Shown here one piece after another: positions 44,115-56,799 of a stretch of DNA of 64,000 nucleotides (position 1 is the first letter of the stretch; each line of letters begins with the position of its first letter). The position numbers and the translations under genes were made by a program. Where the stretch lies: assembly GCF_027943255.1 (NCBI RefSeq), contig NC_072896.1, positions 2,604,001 to 2,668,000 on the forward strand, read 5' to 3'. The notes under the pieces were generated by a model, which did not search any database, was not told the origin of the DNA, and worked only from the letters and a program-made list of their open reading frames with translations. The stretch comes from Anastrepha obliqua (taxonomy: Eukaryota > Arthropoda > Insecta > Diptera > Tephritidae).

Positions 44115-45940
44115 ATTAAAAAAAAAATTAAAAAAACAAACAAAAAAAAAAAAAAAATTATTTAAGCCGAAAAACATTGCAAATATTTAAAACAAAGTCA
44201 CCACGCGTCCACTTATTCTCGCCAGTGTACATGCACACATATATACATATCCACATATACAAATGTATTTGTAATAATTATAAATTTGTGCAATCCTCTC
44301 TTTCAAAAACTCATACTTGCATTCTTCGCCACTTTTCTTTTTGGCGACTTCGAGCGTCCGACTCCCATGTGACAAAACGTCATCAATCTTCGGATATCAA
44401 CCCACATGCATTCAGATGCGGCAGACAAGGTGTAGACAAGTGGCATGAGGTATGTGGTTGCACACATGTACATACATACATACACATTCACTGTATCTTC
44501 AATTGCATTTGCATTTGTAGTGTGTCGCAAACATTTTTATAGCCCCTATGGCCAACTAGACCCGGAAAAATGAATTTTTGTTGTCCATTAAAAATTGTGC
44601 AACACACTTTGTTGAAGTGCGGCAAAAATACACCAATGGCTGTTTGCTGTTGGCTGTTGACAGCCAATGTGTTGCCACCAACACGAACTCCGCAGTCAGC
44701 AACTTTGGCCACCGTACAGTGCTAATGAGTCGCCTCGACCGAGCGAAATTAACCAAATCGACCGTAAATGGCTGAATTGTGCGTATCTGTGATTTTTACG
44801 AATGGTGTCAAATGCAAATTGCCGCAAGCGTAAGCGACTAAAATTAGAGTGCAAGTCAATGGAAATTTGGAAGTGAGCAAATGTTGCAAATAAATTCGAA
44901 AAGAAAACAAAACATTCATGTTGGCTCACACAGGTGCCTCGGGTGACTCAGCCATTCGCCGCGCAGCCCAACCAATCATCACCGGCTGGCTTTCCACGGC
45001 CGGAGATTTCAATGCATACAAATCCCTACGAATAAATTCCTGCTATTAATGATGACCGCTTGTGCCGCGTAGGCAAAATGTAAAAAAAAAAATTGAATTT
45101 TATATTGGCAAATACAATTTTCGTATGACGCAAATGTGAAGTAGCCCTTTTGGGCATTTATCAGATACATTTTTACACATCGAAAAAATGCGTGCGGTAC
45201 TGAATAATAAATAAAAACATTTGCGGCTGACTTTAAAGTACGAGTAGTACTGGCCGATTCGAAAAATTTTGAGTGTGCAATAAAACGTACTTTTTAATAT
45301 GCAAAATTAATTTCACCACAGGGAAGGAACGATAATTTTATTTGATTTTTGATTTGCTTTACTTTTCGCGAATACGAAATTATTGCATTTTGGTTCGATG
45401 TTTGGGGAGAAGCATTTATAGATGAATTTTAAATTACAGCCATGGATCATATAAATGAGATGAGGTCACAAAAATATGGAGGAAATGTAGAAGTGTGAAA
45501 AAATAAATTAAAAAATTTGAATAAATAAAAATGCGGTGTACTTACAATTTAATTTTTATCTAAAAATTGTATTTTAAATTAAGTTTTTTATTTGTTTTAC
45601 AATACTGACAAAATAACACTTCGAATAAAATTTTTATGAAATTTTCGATTAAACCAACACGATATTTAAGAAATACAGTTTTAAATCCACAACTTACAGT
45701 AATACAAAAAAAATTGAACCAAAAGCAAAGCAAATTGAAACCACAGAAACATTTCGATCTAAATCCTATGTTCCTAATTTTTTAGTCGACTTTGTATAGT
45801 ATTTAAATGTTTAACCCTTGAATGACCGAGTTGTTTTTCTATTCTAATTGAGATATGAACCTGAAGCAGTATTTCCGCGCAGAGAAAGAAAAAATCGTGT
45901 CAATGTAATTCACGTTTTTATTCTAACTGCCGTTTTTACA
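44115..45940. other. Noncoding DNA, no gene recognised
   Basis: 44.3-45.05 kb is less AT-rich with overlapping short frames on both strands; none shows a known domain. 45.3-45.8 kb is A/T-run rich. Confidence 0.4.
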
Positions 45941-45948
45941 TTTTTTGT

Positions 45949-46037
45949 CATCGCCTACTATCTAGCGTATTATAAGTACAAAGTTCTTTTGGCATCGCCT
46001 ACTATCTAATGTATAATTGTACAAGTACAAAGTTCCA
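45949..46037 (+). repeat. Two-copy tandem repeat, offset 44 bp
   Basis: CATCGCCTACTATCTA starts at 45949 and again at 45993. Both copies continue to AAGTACAAAGTTC, with a 6-base difference in the middle. Confidence 0.75.
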
Positions 46038-46555
46038 TGTAAGTGAAGTACAATTGTTCGTAAAAGAGAGCAGGATTGGTTTGCAGAGTTGCATTTAGAA
46101 TTCAACAGAACCTATATACGATACATGACCGATGAAACTCTAGGAGTCGTAAAAAGAAGTAATCGCGTAATAAAATCAAGCAATAATTCAACTGCTCTCT
46201 AAAGTACTGATTGGTTCATGGCGGTATCCGCAGGCATTCACGGGTTAATCCAGTTCGGTGAACATAAATGCTGTTATGCCATATTCATTAACTTGAAGCT
46301 ACAAAGTGTAATTAAAATTTTGCACAACTTTTCAGTCGGAATATTTAATTATTTTTAATGGGTTATTTATCATAAAAAAGTATGTACATACATTTGGTGA
46401 AAGACAGAATTAATGTACCTACATATGCCCATATAAACAATTTGGTTTATTGATTTAATTAATTTTGGTTTGTAGGCTATTGCCTTGCTGTTAACATAAA
46501 TTTTTAAAATAAATTGTTTGAAAATTAAAAAAATTGTATGATTGTTTGTTTAATA
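46038..46555. other. Noncoding DNA, nothing recognised
   Basis: Unique-looking AT-rich sequence without an open frame of note. Confidence 0.5.
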
Positions 46556-47330
46556 CCAATTATAAACTTTTCTTTTTTATTTCATTTTTTTATTCTAACA
46601 CATTTTTGCTCTTTATTATTTTATTTTATTTTATTTAGTTATTTTATTTTATTTTATTTGTTTTATTTTATTTGTTTTATTTTATTTGCTTTATTTTTTT
46701 CCTTTATTTGGTCTCTTTTAACTTCTTTCTATATCTTATGTTATTTTTTGTTTATTTGATTTAATTTATTTCAATTTATTTAGTTTCCTTTACTTTTTTA
46801 TATCACTTTATTTGGTGTTTTTATTTTGTTATTATAATTTTTTTTGTTTACTTAATTTTTACTTAAAAGCACTTCAAGTTACTTTATTTTATATTATTTT
46901 TTAAATTTTAGCTCAATTTAATTTAATTTTTGTATTTGTTGTTATTTAATTTTTTGTTTATTTGATTTTGCTTTTATCTTATTTTATTTATTTTTATTAT
47001 TTATTTTTATTTAATTTAATTAAATTTAATTTAATTATTTATTTTCTTTTATTTCAATTTATTTAGTTTCTTTCAATTGTTTATTTTATCATTTGTTTTT
47101 CTTTTTTTATTTAAAAGAATTTACTTTTATTTCATATTATTTTATTATTTTTTTCATTTTTGTTTAGTTCTATTGAATTTCTTACTTGTTTTGGTTTTAT
47201 TTTTATTTTTTGCATTTGATTTTATATTTATCTTATTTTATTTTATTTTATTTTATTTTATTTTATTTTACTTTACTTTATTTATTTTTTCTTTTGATTT
47301 TTTATCGCATTTCACTTTCCATATTTTCAA
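46556..47330 (+). repeat. Low-complexity TTTTA-type array, about 775 bp
   Basis: Long runs of TTTTA and TTTAT pentamers, purest at 46615-46690 and 47235-47280, with almost no C or G. Phenylalanine-, isoleucine- and leucine-rich frames across it (46538-46759 and 47077-47334) are artefacts of this composition. It may be an expanded pentanucleotide microsatellite. Confidence 0.9.
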
Positions 47331-47334
47331 TTAA

Positions 47335-49905
47335 AGCTTAACATTTCCCACATAGAGAATTTATAAATACAAATCCTTTCAATTCGTCCTAATTGCAGCC
47401 TCTTTGAGAACACAGCAACCTAATAAACTGCACGATTTCCCCTGTGCCACTCATTTGGCAGCTCAATTGCCGTAACATGTGCCGTTTTTTCACTACCACC
47501 AGCACTTTTATTTATGACCAAGTCATTGATTTACAAATTGGAAATTATTGCAACTCTAACGGAACCGCAAGCGTACAAATAAAAACAAAATGTGGCATCA
47601 AATTGCCATAAACAGCAACGAACCAACGGAAGGGTGTGAAATTACCAAAACAAAAACAAGTGATGGTCAAGCGCGGCCCCTCACAAAATGCTTAAACACT
47701 GCCACTGCTCGTAATTACGTCGCATGTCCGGCATTTGGTGACTAAATTAATTGCATTTCATGCAACAAATTACGATTATTGGCACAGGATGGAAGTAAGG
47801 AGCGAGGGAAGGTGGATAGTGGGCGCAAAAGGGCGTTGAATTGCTCGGTAAAAGCTCAGGCAGCACACCCTTAACGCTAAATCCCCCAGAGAATGCTCAT
47901 GCAAGTGCTTATTGACTTTTTGCTTAGCCTGCTTGACAATTTTGGGTGCAAAATAAATGAACTCTGACAGGGTAAGCGACGTGAGGTGAGGTGAGGTGTC
48001 AATTAAAATCTTATCGCGGCTTTTAAGGCCATCATAGCATATCAAAACTACGCGGGTTGAGTGGGAATGGAAGGGAAGAAGGGAGGCAGGGAAGGGGAGT
48101 GTAGTGCTAGTAAACAGCAAACAACCCCTTTATAGTTGATGGGCGGTGGGGGTGTAACTTCGCTGCTGTGCTTTGAAGAACTTTCCACCACTTTTTTGCA
48201 GCGATGCACATAAATAAATGGGTCGCATTTTTGGACGACTCAAATTGCAATGCAATGGAATAGTGTTAGTGTTGCTTTTGTTGCGACTTAAGTTGCAATT
48301 CATTTTGATAATAACAGCGGCGAAAAGTAGCTACATTCATCATACAGATTAGGGTGCATATTTTATGGAGCTTTCTCTGACTACCCTTGGTGATTGTGAA
48401 ATTGCATGGGATATGGAAAAAACCGGCGTGGTTTGAAAAGGAATTTTTCAGCTTTTGCTTTTATTTACTTTTAATTTCTTCTACGGAGGTGTGCCCGGAA
48501 TGCATTAACATGCAAAGCCGAACAAAAGACGGCGATAAGTTTGGAAAATGAAAGTTCATGTCGCGCATACATACAAACATAGGTACATACATGCATGCAT
48601 AGATGTGTAAGTGGCAAGTAAAAGTATGCTAGGGTGCCTTGCCTATTCTTTTCTTATTACAAGTGCATTTTTGGGGTGTCAAATAACACCCGCAGGCTCA
48701 ACTCAAACTGGTCAAACCTTTTTCTTTTATTATTTTCATTTTTTTACCGTTTTCCAGCAACTGTATGACGTCTCAAATTTCTATTATGAAATTACATTTT
48801 CTTTTTTAATTTTACTAATACGATTTTACCTATTTTTCCTCGGGTTGCACGTCTCGTTTTTACCCGCAAGTGATTTGTCTTTTTATGCGTAAGTACATAT
48901 GTGTGTGTGCGCACTGTGACGTCATAAATGCTGAAGAAATCAATTTAAATGCTCAGGCATTTGTAACTATCCCAGCGTATCATTTTTATTTGTGAGTGGT
49001 GTGTGGTCATTTCATAACAATGTGGATTGCCTCCAACGTATAAAAGACGGTAAAGCAAGCTTAGATTTGCTTTGGAATTCGCTTGCGGTCTGCCTTCGTA
49101 TTATGCTATTTCTTGCTTTTTTGTATCAGTGGTTTTCATGGCGACTTTATAATGGGAAATTTTATGTGCGTCAAAATTCTTTCACTAACCTTTTAAAAAT
49201 ACCCAATTTTTTTCTTAGAAAAGATATATTGAATTCTTTACGATTAATTATATCAAAGTGTAATATTTTTCGTTTTTGATTCTGTATAAAATTGTCCAAA
49301 CATCAGAGAAACTTCCAAGATGCAGTGAAATTCTTATGACTCAAGGCATATTTTTCTTCGCTCAATATGCATAATTGGAATTCATTCATTAATTATTAAA
49401 ATACGACTATTTTTCACCACTTCATTTTGTGCTGATATCCTGATATCCAAATCAGCTACTCTACTGATATCACCTTCTCTAGATTCGTCTTAAGCTGCTC
49501 CATATATTCCAGAAATATTATTTCTAATTCAGCAGTTCGATTAGTTACATTATTTTCCGAGTCAATAATCACGTGAATGCATAGTTTGTCGCATTAATCA
49601 ATTCACTCAAATCTGAGTCTATTGTTGTACCACACACCCTCCGAGCGTTCTTTGTCTGAAAACTACATAGTTACAGAATGTTTTCTCCTTACTTTGCAGG
49701 AGAGTTCTGTTCGGATGAAACAATATTCATGCCGCAGGTTTCCTTGGGGCCAGTAAGTCCAAAACTATATACACGATTGGATATCTGAACGTCTAATCTT
49801 CGCTCGTAGAAAGAGTTTCAGTCCAGCTTCTCTTTGGATTATTCGAAAGTACGACAGTATAACTGGTACGATTTGATCCATGTCCGGGTACACAAATAAT
49901 AAAGG
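47335..49905. other. Noncoding DNA, no gene recognised
   Basis: The 114-residue minus-strand frame at 47776-48120 has no recognised domain. Plus-strand frames at 48611-48892 and 48992-49279 are hydrophobic, T-rich and probably accidental. A perfect TGACGTCA palindrome lies at 48917-48924. Confidence 0.4.
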
Positions 49906-49911
49906 GTGGTT

Positions 49912-50659
49912 AAGTTTCAAGGGCCGATGTTGAATGTGAACCACATCTAACCGTCAAGTTTTTTATTCATTTCATTTGACATTTTTCAATTTCAGATTAA
50001 CTCAATTTGAACCATGGAAAGATGCACAATCGAGCAACGCGTTAAAGTTATTCAGGCTTATTATGAAAACGGCCAACAGTGAATGACCAATTTTCGAATC
50101 ACCTCAGTGGATTCGTCAATAAGCAGAATTACCGCATTTTGGCGAATGATAATCCAAGAGTGATTGCCGAAAAATCAACGCACCCACAAAGAATGACTGT
50201 TTGGTGCGGTTTATGGGCCGACGCCATCATTGGGCCGTATTTTTTCCAAAATGAGGCCGGTCAGGCAGTTACTGTGAATAGTGTTCACTATCGTGAGATG
50301 ATAACGAACTTTTTATGGCCCGAATCTAACTTATTTAACACCGTTGGACTTCTTTCTTTGGATTTATTTGAAAGAAAAGGTGTACGTCGATAAGCCAGCA
50401 ACAATTCAAGAGCTAAAGCATGAGATAATTCGGCACATTAACGGCATAGAACCTCAATTATGTCTCAACGTCATCGAAAACTTGGACCATCGGATGGAGG
50501 TGTGCCGCCGAGGCCGCGGCGGCCACTTGGCCGATATTTTGCTCCATACATAATTGAGCCATACCAATATTATCATAATAACAAGAAATGACAATAATTT
50601 CCTAAAAATATTGTATATTATTCAAAATCAACACCGGCCCTTGAAACTTAACCACCCTT
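49912..50659 (+). mobile_element. Deleted DD41D-like element with 32-bp TIRs
   Basis: A 748-bp element between TA dinucleotides (49910-49911 and 50660-50661). The ends AAGGGTGGTTAAGTTTCAAG match inverted over 32 bases with one difference. The first seven bases, AAGGGTG, are shared with the DD41D element at 15627-16554, supporting a common group. Transposase pieces lie inside. Confidence 0.92.
50014..50553 (+). pseudogene. DD41D-like transposase with two internal deletions
   Basis: The ATG at 50014 starts MERCTIEQRVKVIQAYYENG, then the DNA-binding domain is lost. Text resumes near 50100 as HLSGFVNKQNYRILANDNPR and VTVWCGLW-like blocks, with GPYFFQNEAGQAVTVN in frame. After FLWPESN the second aspartate block is deleted. 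The sequence continues as TPLDFFLWIYLKEKVYVDKP (50335-50395) with the last aspartate. It ends RRGRGGHLADILLHT, stop at 50551-50553. No functional enzyme can result. The conserved ends could still be recognised by a related transposase. Confidence 0.88.
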
Positions 50660-50664
50660 TAATA

Positions 50665-51870
50665 TGAGCGATTAACGATTTAGACACAGAGTGTATTTGG
50701 ATTTGGTTACTGTAGATATTATTAATAGTATTGCCTAGTTATCAGAAAATATAGTATAACTGCTTTTTTTATTCACTTCCTTATGTCTGAAGACCCTGTT
50801 TGCTTCGTACACTCATTTTATTTCCACTTAGAAGAAGATCGCCAGATTTACGAAGCGTATTGACTGTGACGCCAAATTTTTCGGAATAAATACGCCCGTT
50901 TAAAGTTAGATTATTACCATGCCAGCAAACTGATCGCTTCTCAATCCCTCCAGAATGAGAAGCGTTGTCTATCAGTGTGTTATTTTTATTCGACCTATAC
51001 CCAAGGGGACCAAGCCGAAACAAGCGTGGCACCGTGGCGCTCCATTCAGATGGAGATCAATAGGAATCCGGTACAGGATAAAGTTGAGTACCTCTGTTGG
51101 AGAAGATCTTGTTGTACCCATTATAACCTGCATCTACTGCGTACTCGCAAGACACCAAATTAAGACGCCATTTATTTATTGGTCATATGTTAGTGGTCAA
51201 CATCACAAGGCGTGGATTGGGTAGTTGCAACTGAAGTACCGATTTTGGTTGAAAAATTCGCCCATCGCTACCTATTTTTATATTTTACAAGTATTACAAA
51301 TGACTACATTTTGGATATTGCCTTGATATTTGTATCTATCCTTGCGCTAAACGCACTCTTAGCACATACGGAAGCATTTTATCTCTCTTCTTAATATTTT
51401 AATCTCAATGGGATCTAACTAAGTGTTGATAGTTTACACACTTAATTTAAAGTTAATAAAGCATATTTCTTTGATTGCTTTCCCGTGTATAGAATAAAAT
51501 GCTAAAAGTACTTTTTTCTCATCTTTGCCCGAGTATTCAAATAATTGTTTGGCAAAAGCAACTATCTTTGTCATTTTGTCCAGATGCTCATACTTCAGGT
51601 GGGTGTTATTTATAATATTAAGAAACAACTTACTTAAGTACGAAATCCCATTAGCATACACAAAAGAGAACTTGCAGACGAGCGCTTGCTTATTGTAAAA
51701 TGTAACCGGCATTAAGAGCGCCAACTGCACATATTCCTGTAGACTCAAATGGACGGGCATCAAAAAAGTCAACTGATATGAAATAAGTTGCAGAAAGTTC
51801 CCACACAACTTGGCAAAACTTAATACTAACTAGGTCACCGTGCAACCGAAAATACTTACCGAGTGCATTC
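50665..51870. other. Noncoding DNA, no gene recognised
   Basis: Overlapping frames at 50781-51032 (minus), 50955-51224 (plus) and 51434-51808 (minus) have no recognisable domain. Confidence 0.4.
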
Positions 51871-51877
51871 GCACATA

Positions 51878-52070
51878 CAAGGTGGCCGAAATTAATCAAC
51901 CCATTGGAAGATTTATAATTTTGACAATCAGATTGTTCACTTGAGAATTAGACAGCTGAAGTATGCAAAGCAATGGAGCACGCACGTAAAGGTTAAATTA
52001 AGCTTTTATCATTCAAAAAGTTTTTTTTTTTTCAAAAACGAAATTGGATCATCAATTTTGCGCCACCTTG
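51878..52070. mobile_element. 193-bp MITE, relative of the 19.4-kb copy
   Basis: Flanked by TA at 51876-51877 and 52071-52072. The left end CAAGGTGGCCGAAATTAATC and right end (inverted CAAGGTGGCGCAAAATTGAT) match those of 19374-19524. The left arms share about 30 bases, including ATTAATCA and CCCAT. The interiors differ. Confidence 0.8.
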
Positions 52071-52490
52071 TACATATACGAAAATGATTAAGACATAAGT
52101 ACGTATGTATGTATTGTGCGAAATGCATTCAGATGCCATGTTCTGCAAGTTTATTAGTATACACTTCTCTTGCTTTTTAGAGAACTCAAGGCTGGGTATA
52201 TTAAAAATGTGTGTGATGTCATTGAAGCAAGTGATATTTGAAACTTTTCTCTTGTGTGAATGGAAAGGAATTTAAAGGATGTTTACGAATTGTTGGCAAG
52301 TTAACGAAAGATTACATTTTAGAGCTGAAATAAAAGATTTCAATCACACACAAACCATTTAATCACAGAAATTACTCTCAATCTCATCGCTTTCACAGAC
52401 TGAGGAGGAAGTCAGAGGGAGGTATTTGTAAAAATCACACCGTCTTGCTTAAATCTACCTCTGCACGTGTTTTCAATGTTTTTACATTTT
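52071..52490. other. AT-rich noncoding DNA, nothing recognised
   Basis: No frame or repeat of note. Confidence 0.5.
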
Positions 52491-52495
52491 TAAAA

Positions 52496-53002
52496 ATGGA
52501 TTGGAATTTGCAACAACGAGTTTATATTAAATTTTGCATTAAAAATGGACTCAATGGTGCGAAAACCTTTGGAAAACTGCTACGCTAATAGTACCTTAAA
52601 GAAGAGTGGCATGAACGCTTCAGAAGAGTAGTAGAACTGGCCGTCGACCTCGAAAACTGATGATAACAGCAATAAAGTGAAAGAAAAGTTGATCCATAAC
52701 CGCAAATTAACCATCAGAGAGCTGGAGGAAGACTTGAACATTGCTTAAGGATTCGTTCAGGACACTGCCAAGTTGGTCACAAACGACTTGAATTTGCAAA
52801 GGACAACTTGCAAAAAAGGGACCGCGTTGATATCACCAAAGACATGATTTGCAAGACTGAATTTTACCCGAAAATCGAGGACGGCTCCGATGGCTATACC
52901 GAAAATAATGTTCCGGCAATGTTTCGAGATCAAACGCTGGCATAAGTTCGTTGCATTGTTGGGTAGTACTTTGAAGGCGATAATATCATTTTTGTGGAAT
53001 AA
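52496..53002 (+). pseudogene. Mariner transposase pseudogene, catalytic core lost
   Basis: The ATG at 52496 starts MDWNLQQRVYIKFCIKNGLN, followed by stops. KEEWHERFRR and KVKEKLIHNRKLTIRELEED-like text (across frames) mark the N-terminal DNA-binding domain. DLNLQR and a short RDRVDITKDM-like piece follow. The whole D,D34D core is deleted. The C-terminus resumes as an IKRWHKFVA block and YFEGDNIIFVE, stop at 53000-53002. The right terminal repeat, GGGAACTTTTTGATCAAGGTGG, ends at 53055. Its left counterpart was not found here, but the same end occurs at 16739. Confidence 0.75.
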
Positions 53003-53059
53003 ACTTGAATTTTGCATTTTGTGATTATATTCCGGGAACTTTTTGATCAAGGTGGCACT

Positions 53060-55250
53060 TGAGGAAAGCTACATGTTATAAGGATTATCAACAGACATCC
53101 TTTAATAGTGGCTTTCGCTAGTGAGGCGAAATAGAAACCCTGACGTGAATGCATCTCCTCTTATCTCTCAGTCCTTCTTTTGATGTGTGGTGGGGGTCTA
53201 TGAAAGAGTAAATGTTCACATACTAAGCTTTTCTAGGCAAACGAAGTGGTTTGATTCAAGAAAAATAGATGTATGCGGAATAATTTTTACGGAGAGCCTT
53301 TTTGTTTAAGTTTTTCCTTCTTTCTGCAGAACGACATTCACTATAACTAAACTAAAGAGAAAAATAGGGTTCAATTTGAAATCTACTCCAAAAGCAAAAA
53401 TAACGATTTTTTCTTCAAAAACTTATTTCTCTATTTGTATGCATAATAGATATCATTTTCTCCACACACCCAGTCATTATGAGCAATTACAGCTAAAATA
53501 AAATTAATTATCCATTTGCGGTCAACCTATGACTAAAATTTACTGCTTCAAGCTTTTTTGCAAATAACTTCCACAAAAATCGTGAATAAATTTGCAATTA
53601 TCTGCGCACGGAAAGGAACATTCATCTTCTGTTTGCGGCACCGCTATAAATAAAAATATACAAATATATGATAAGTGTGACAAAAAATAGTCAAACCAAA
53701 GCTCAGCACAATCAATGACGCTTTCTACGAGGTGTTGAGTACCATAACAGGTAAACTATGAATTATGACTAAGCTAAGAATAAGCAATCAACTTTGTAGT
53801 TAACCCATTTTTAGTTACAACAAACTCGCTGGCACGCCCGCTGAAGTCATGCACTCCATGTACATATGTATGTGTGTATGTATGTATGTCGCCGTTAAGC
53901 CATAAGTGATGTCAGTACCATAATGAAGCACGAACTTACCTGAAATGAGTAAGAGTAAGGGGAGAGAAAAAAGTATATTAGTAATTAAATTATGCAAATT
54001 TTCTAAGGTAGTCAGTCAGGTGCGCAATAAACAATTAAAAACGCAATTAAATGCATCTTTTTTATTTTTGTTGACATATTGTAAGCGCTTAGAAATATTA
54101 TAATGCGTGGTAGAAAAATAGAAAGTGGGCCAGAAGATAAAACGAAAAATTTACTATCACAAACTTTGGCGGCGTTGAGTTGCTTTTTATGGAATACTCG
54201 TACGTTTGGTCAGTCACACAAGAACAGAGACAGCACATAAATGGGCTAAGAATTCTGAGAGATTTATTTAAAAGTCATGGCTTCAGATAAAATTAAAAAA
54301 TTCAAAATGCGGTTAGCTGCAATCAGCATACGCGCACAACCCAAATCTCACCGCAGCAGTCAATTGCTTAAACTCACAAATATTTGCACTTTAACTCACT
54401 CGATTAAGTGCAATTTCTTATGCTTCCACCACTTATGCATTTATTATTTTTTAATTTTTTTATTTCTTTTTTTTTTTTGCTGGGACCGATAACCTTTGCA
54501 GTGGTTTTAATTAAATTGACATTTTTATTGAATCAATAAAGAGTTGCAAGAAAAGCACAATTCAAAAACACGATTCAATGCAAAAAATTCTGCAATCTTT
54601 CAATCATCGAATGCAAATGACAATAAATGCGTGGCTAAGGGAGTTAATGAATGCGTAAATGTGAAAAACTGTGGAGCAAAAAAAAATATAAAAATAAAAA
54701 TACTGATTGCTTCGGCATTTATTAGCGCAATAAAATATGGTAAGCGGAAAAAACTATGGACGCAGCACAATAAACAAGTGCGAAAAAATAAAATTAAAAG
54801 TCAATACAATTATCACACAGAAATCAAATATAACTGAATAAACACAATTTATAAATAAACGCATTTGACCTCTGCCCCGCGCTTTAAAATTAAACGAGCG
54901 ATAGCACGGAGTATAAGAAGAAGAGCCAAATGGATGGGCTGAGTTGGTTGGCCGATTGCTCCAGATAACTGTTAATCAATGGTTACACTAAGAAGCAAGC
55001 GTCCTAAAAAGTAAAAAGGATTGGGAAAACTAAATGTTCATATATTTTAGAATTCGAAAACTAGGTTGTCAAGCCATTAGCGCCGCATAGCGATTTGCAC
55101 TGAAGCCTACTTATGGGATATGCATTCTAAGGGTCATGAACGTTCGAGGCTGCCAGTCATTCCAAACATACCGCAATTCGAATAAAATATATTTAACACT
55201 TTTTTGAAAAAGCTAGCTGTACTACTTGTACTTTAATAAAATCTACGAAG
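53060..55250. other. AT-rich noncoding DNA, no gene recognised
   Basis: Only short frames; a lysine/asparagine-rich plus frame at 54544-54837 reflects A-richness. TATG-type runs lie at 53860-53890. Confidence 0.45.
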
Positions 55251-55254
55251 GTTA

Positions 55255-56793
55255 ATGGTAGGTAGGTAGGTAAAATGACAAGAGTGCCCCAGGCACACTT
55301 CAAGTAGCACTTACGTGCCGTTTTGATACCATAATGTGGACCATTACCTGTGCAAAGGAAAATTATTGGGAAGAGAAAACCTTCTACAGCCATCCAGTGC
55401 TGTTGATGTAGTGGAGGAGAGAAAAGGGATCTAGGCTGGAGAATTTCTTCAAGCCATCCCCAAAGGGCATGCTAATGAATCTCAAGCGCCTAGCCGCCAG
55501 AGCCGGACATTTGCAGAGAAAATGTGCAACTGTCTCCTTTTCTGTAAGATCCCCACAGGGGTTGTACGGAATTCCATCACCTTAAGCGTTCTGTTTTTAT
55601 CGTATTGAGGCCATAGTGCTTTTGAAATAGCGATTGATGACAGACCTACATCTGTCTTGTGCTTTTCCTAAAAAGAAATTGTGTAGTTTCCCTTTAACAA
55701 CGGACAAAGGGACACCGATATCTGAGAGGGGGACAGCTGAGACCGGTTCTGTCGACCCCTTCCTGGCAAGCTCGTCAGCCATTTTATTTCTCTCTATATT
55801 CCTGTGCCCAGGAACCCATATAAGGGAGATGTTTCGATCGCGGTGTTTGAGTTCCTCCTTACAGAAGTTCACCAGAAGAGAGCTGCAATACGGCGACGAC
55901 AGTGCCTTGATCACAGCTTGGCTATCGGAAAAAATATTAATGTCTCCCTCCCAACAGCGATCTTGAAGCATTTTGCATGCCTGCAGGATCGCGAAGACCT
56001 CTGCTTGAAAAACGCTGCTCGTTTCCAGCAGTTTAAAGGAGACCGAAATGCTGGCTGATTTAGAGAAAGCCCCCGCTCCCACTCCAGATTCCATTTTGGA
56101 TCCTTCAGGTAAAACAAAGGTACCTATATCCGTGCCGACTCTCCTCTCCTTCCAGTCTTGCCTGCTCGGAAAGATAGACCTAGCACAACCCTCAACCCTA
56201 GTGATTCTAGCCCCTCCTAACACAGCATTTATATCCCTACAGCCAAGCAGGGACGAGATCCAGAGGTAGATAGGTCTTTCTACCTCCAGCCTCCTCCAGC
56301 CTCCTCCAGCCTATTTAGACCAGTGACAATTGATTCAGCCGTAATATTATTAAAGGAGCCCTCTATGTCTACAAAGGCCGCTTAAGTAAATTGTTTTCCC
56401 TCCAGAGATTTCTCAACAGTCCCTAGTACCTCATGTAAGGCTGTCTCCGTAGATTTTCCTTTCAGGTAAGAGTGTTGGGTTGGAGAAAGTCTGGTATCCA
56501 AGTGCTCTCGAATGTGATAGTCGATCACTCTTTCGAACACCTTGAGAATAAAGTAGGTAAGACTTATGGGTCTGAAATCCTTGGCCAAGACGTGGCCCCT
56601 CCTTCCTACTTTAGGAATAAAGACCACTTTGGTTTTCTTCCAGCTTGCAGGGACGTGGTTTAGCGAGATACACGCCAAAAAGAGCTTATGGAGAACGGGA
56701 ACCACCAAGGTTTTAGTCTTCTGAAGTATTACTGTCATGATGCCATCGATACCTGGAGATTTGAAAGGGGGAAAAGCTATCGATTGCCCAGTT
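55255..56793 (-). pseudogene. I/R1-group LINE relic with internal deletion
   Basis: Minus strand, right to left. RT begins near 56790 with FKSPGIDGIMTVILQK. Next come KVVFIPKVGR, FRPISLTYFILKVFERVIDY and QHSYLKGKSTETAL. After one TAA the frame resumes as AAFVDIEGSFNN, with the motif A aspartate. A stop and break follow near 56275. Text resumes as SSLLGCRDINAVLGGARITR, after which the PQGG and YADD motifs are deleted. An RNase H domain follows: FQAEVFAILQA, IFSDSQAVIKAL and WVPGHRNIERNKMADELARKG (open frame 55597-56223). A zinc-knuckle-like TEKETVAHFLCKCPAL follows at about 55500. The element ends near a TACC array at 55257-55272. RNase H presence indicates the I/R1 group. Confidence 0.85.
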
Positions 56794-56799
56794 TATTCT

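Noticed and set aside
46538..47334. Phenylalanine- and leucine-rich frames resembling membrane proteins
   Set aside because: They come entirely from TTTTA-type low-complexity sequence.
47776..48120. 114-residue minus-strand frame rich in leucine and serine
   Set aside because: No recognised domain, no good start context or splice signals; kept as noncoding.
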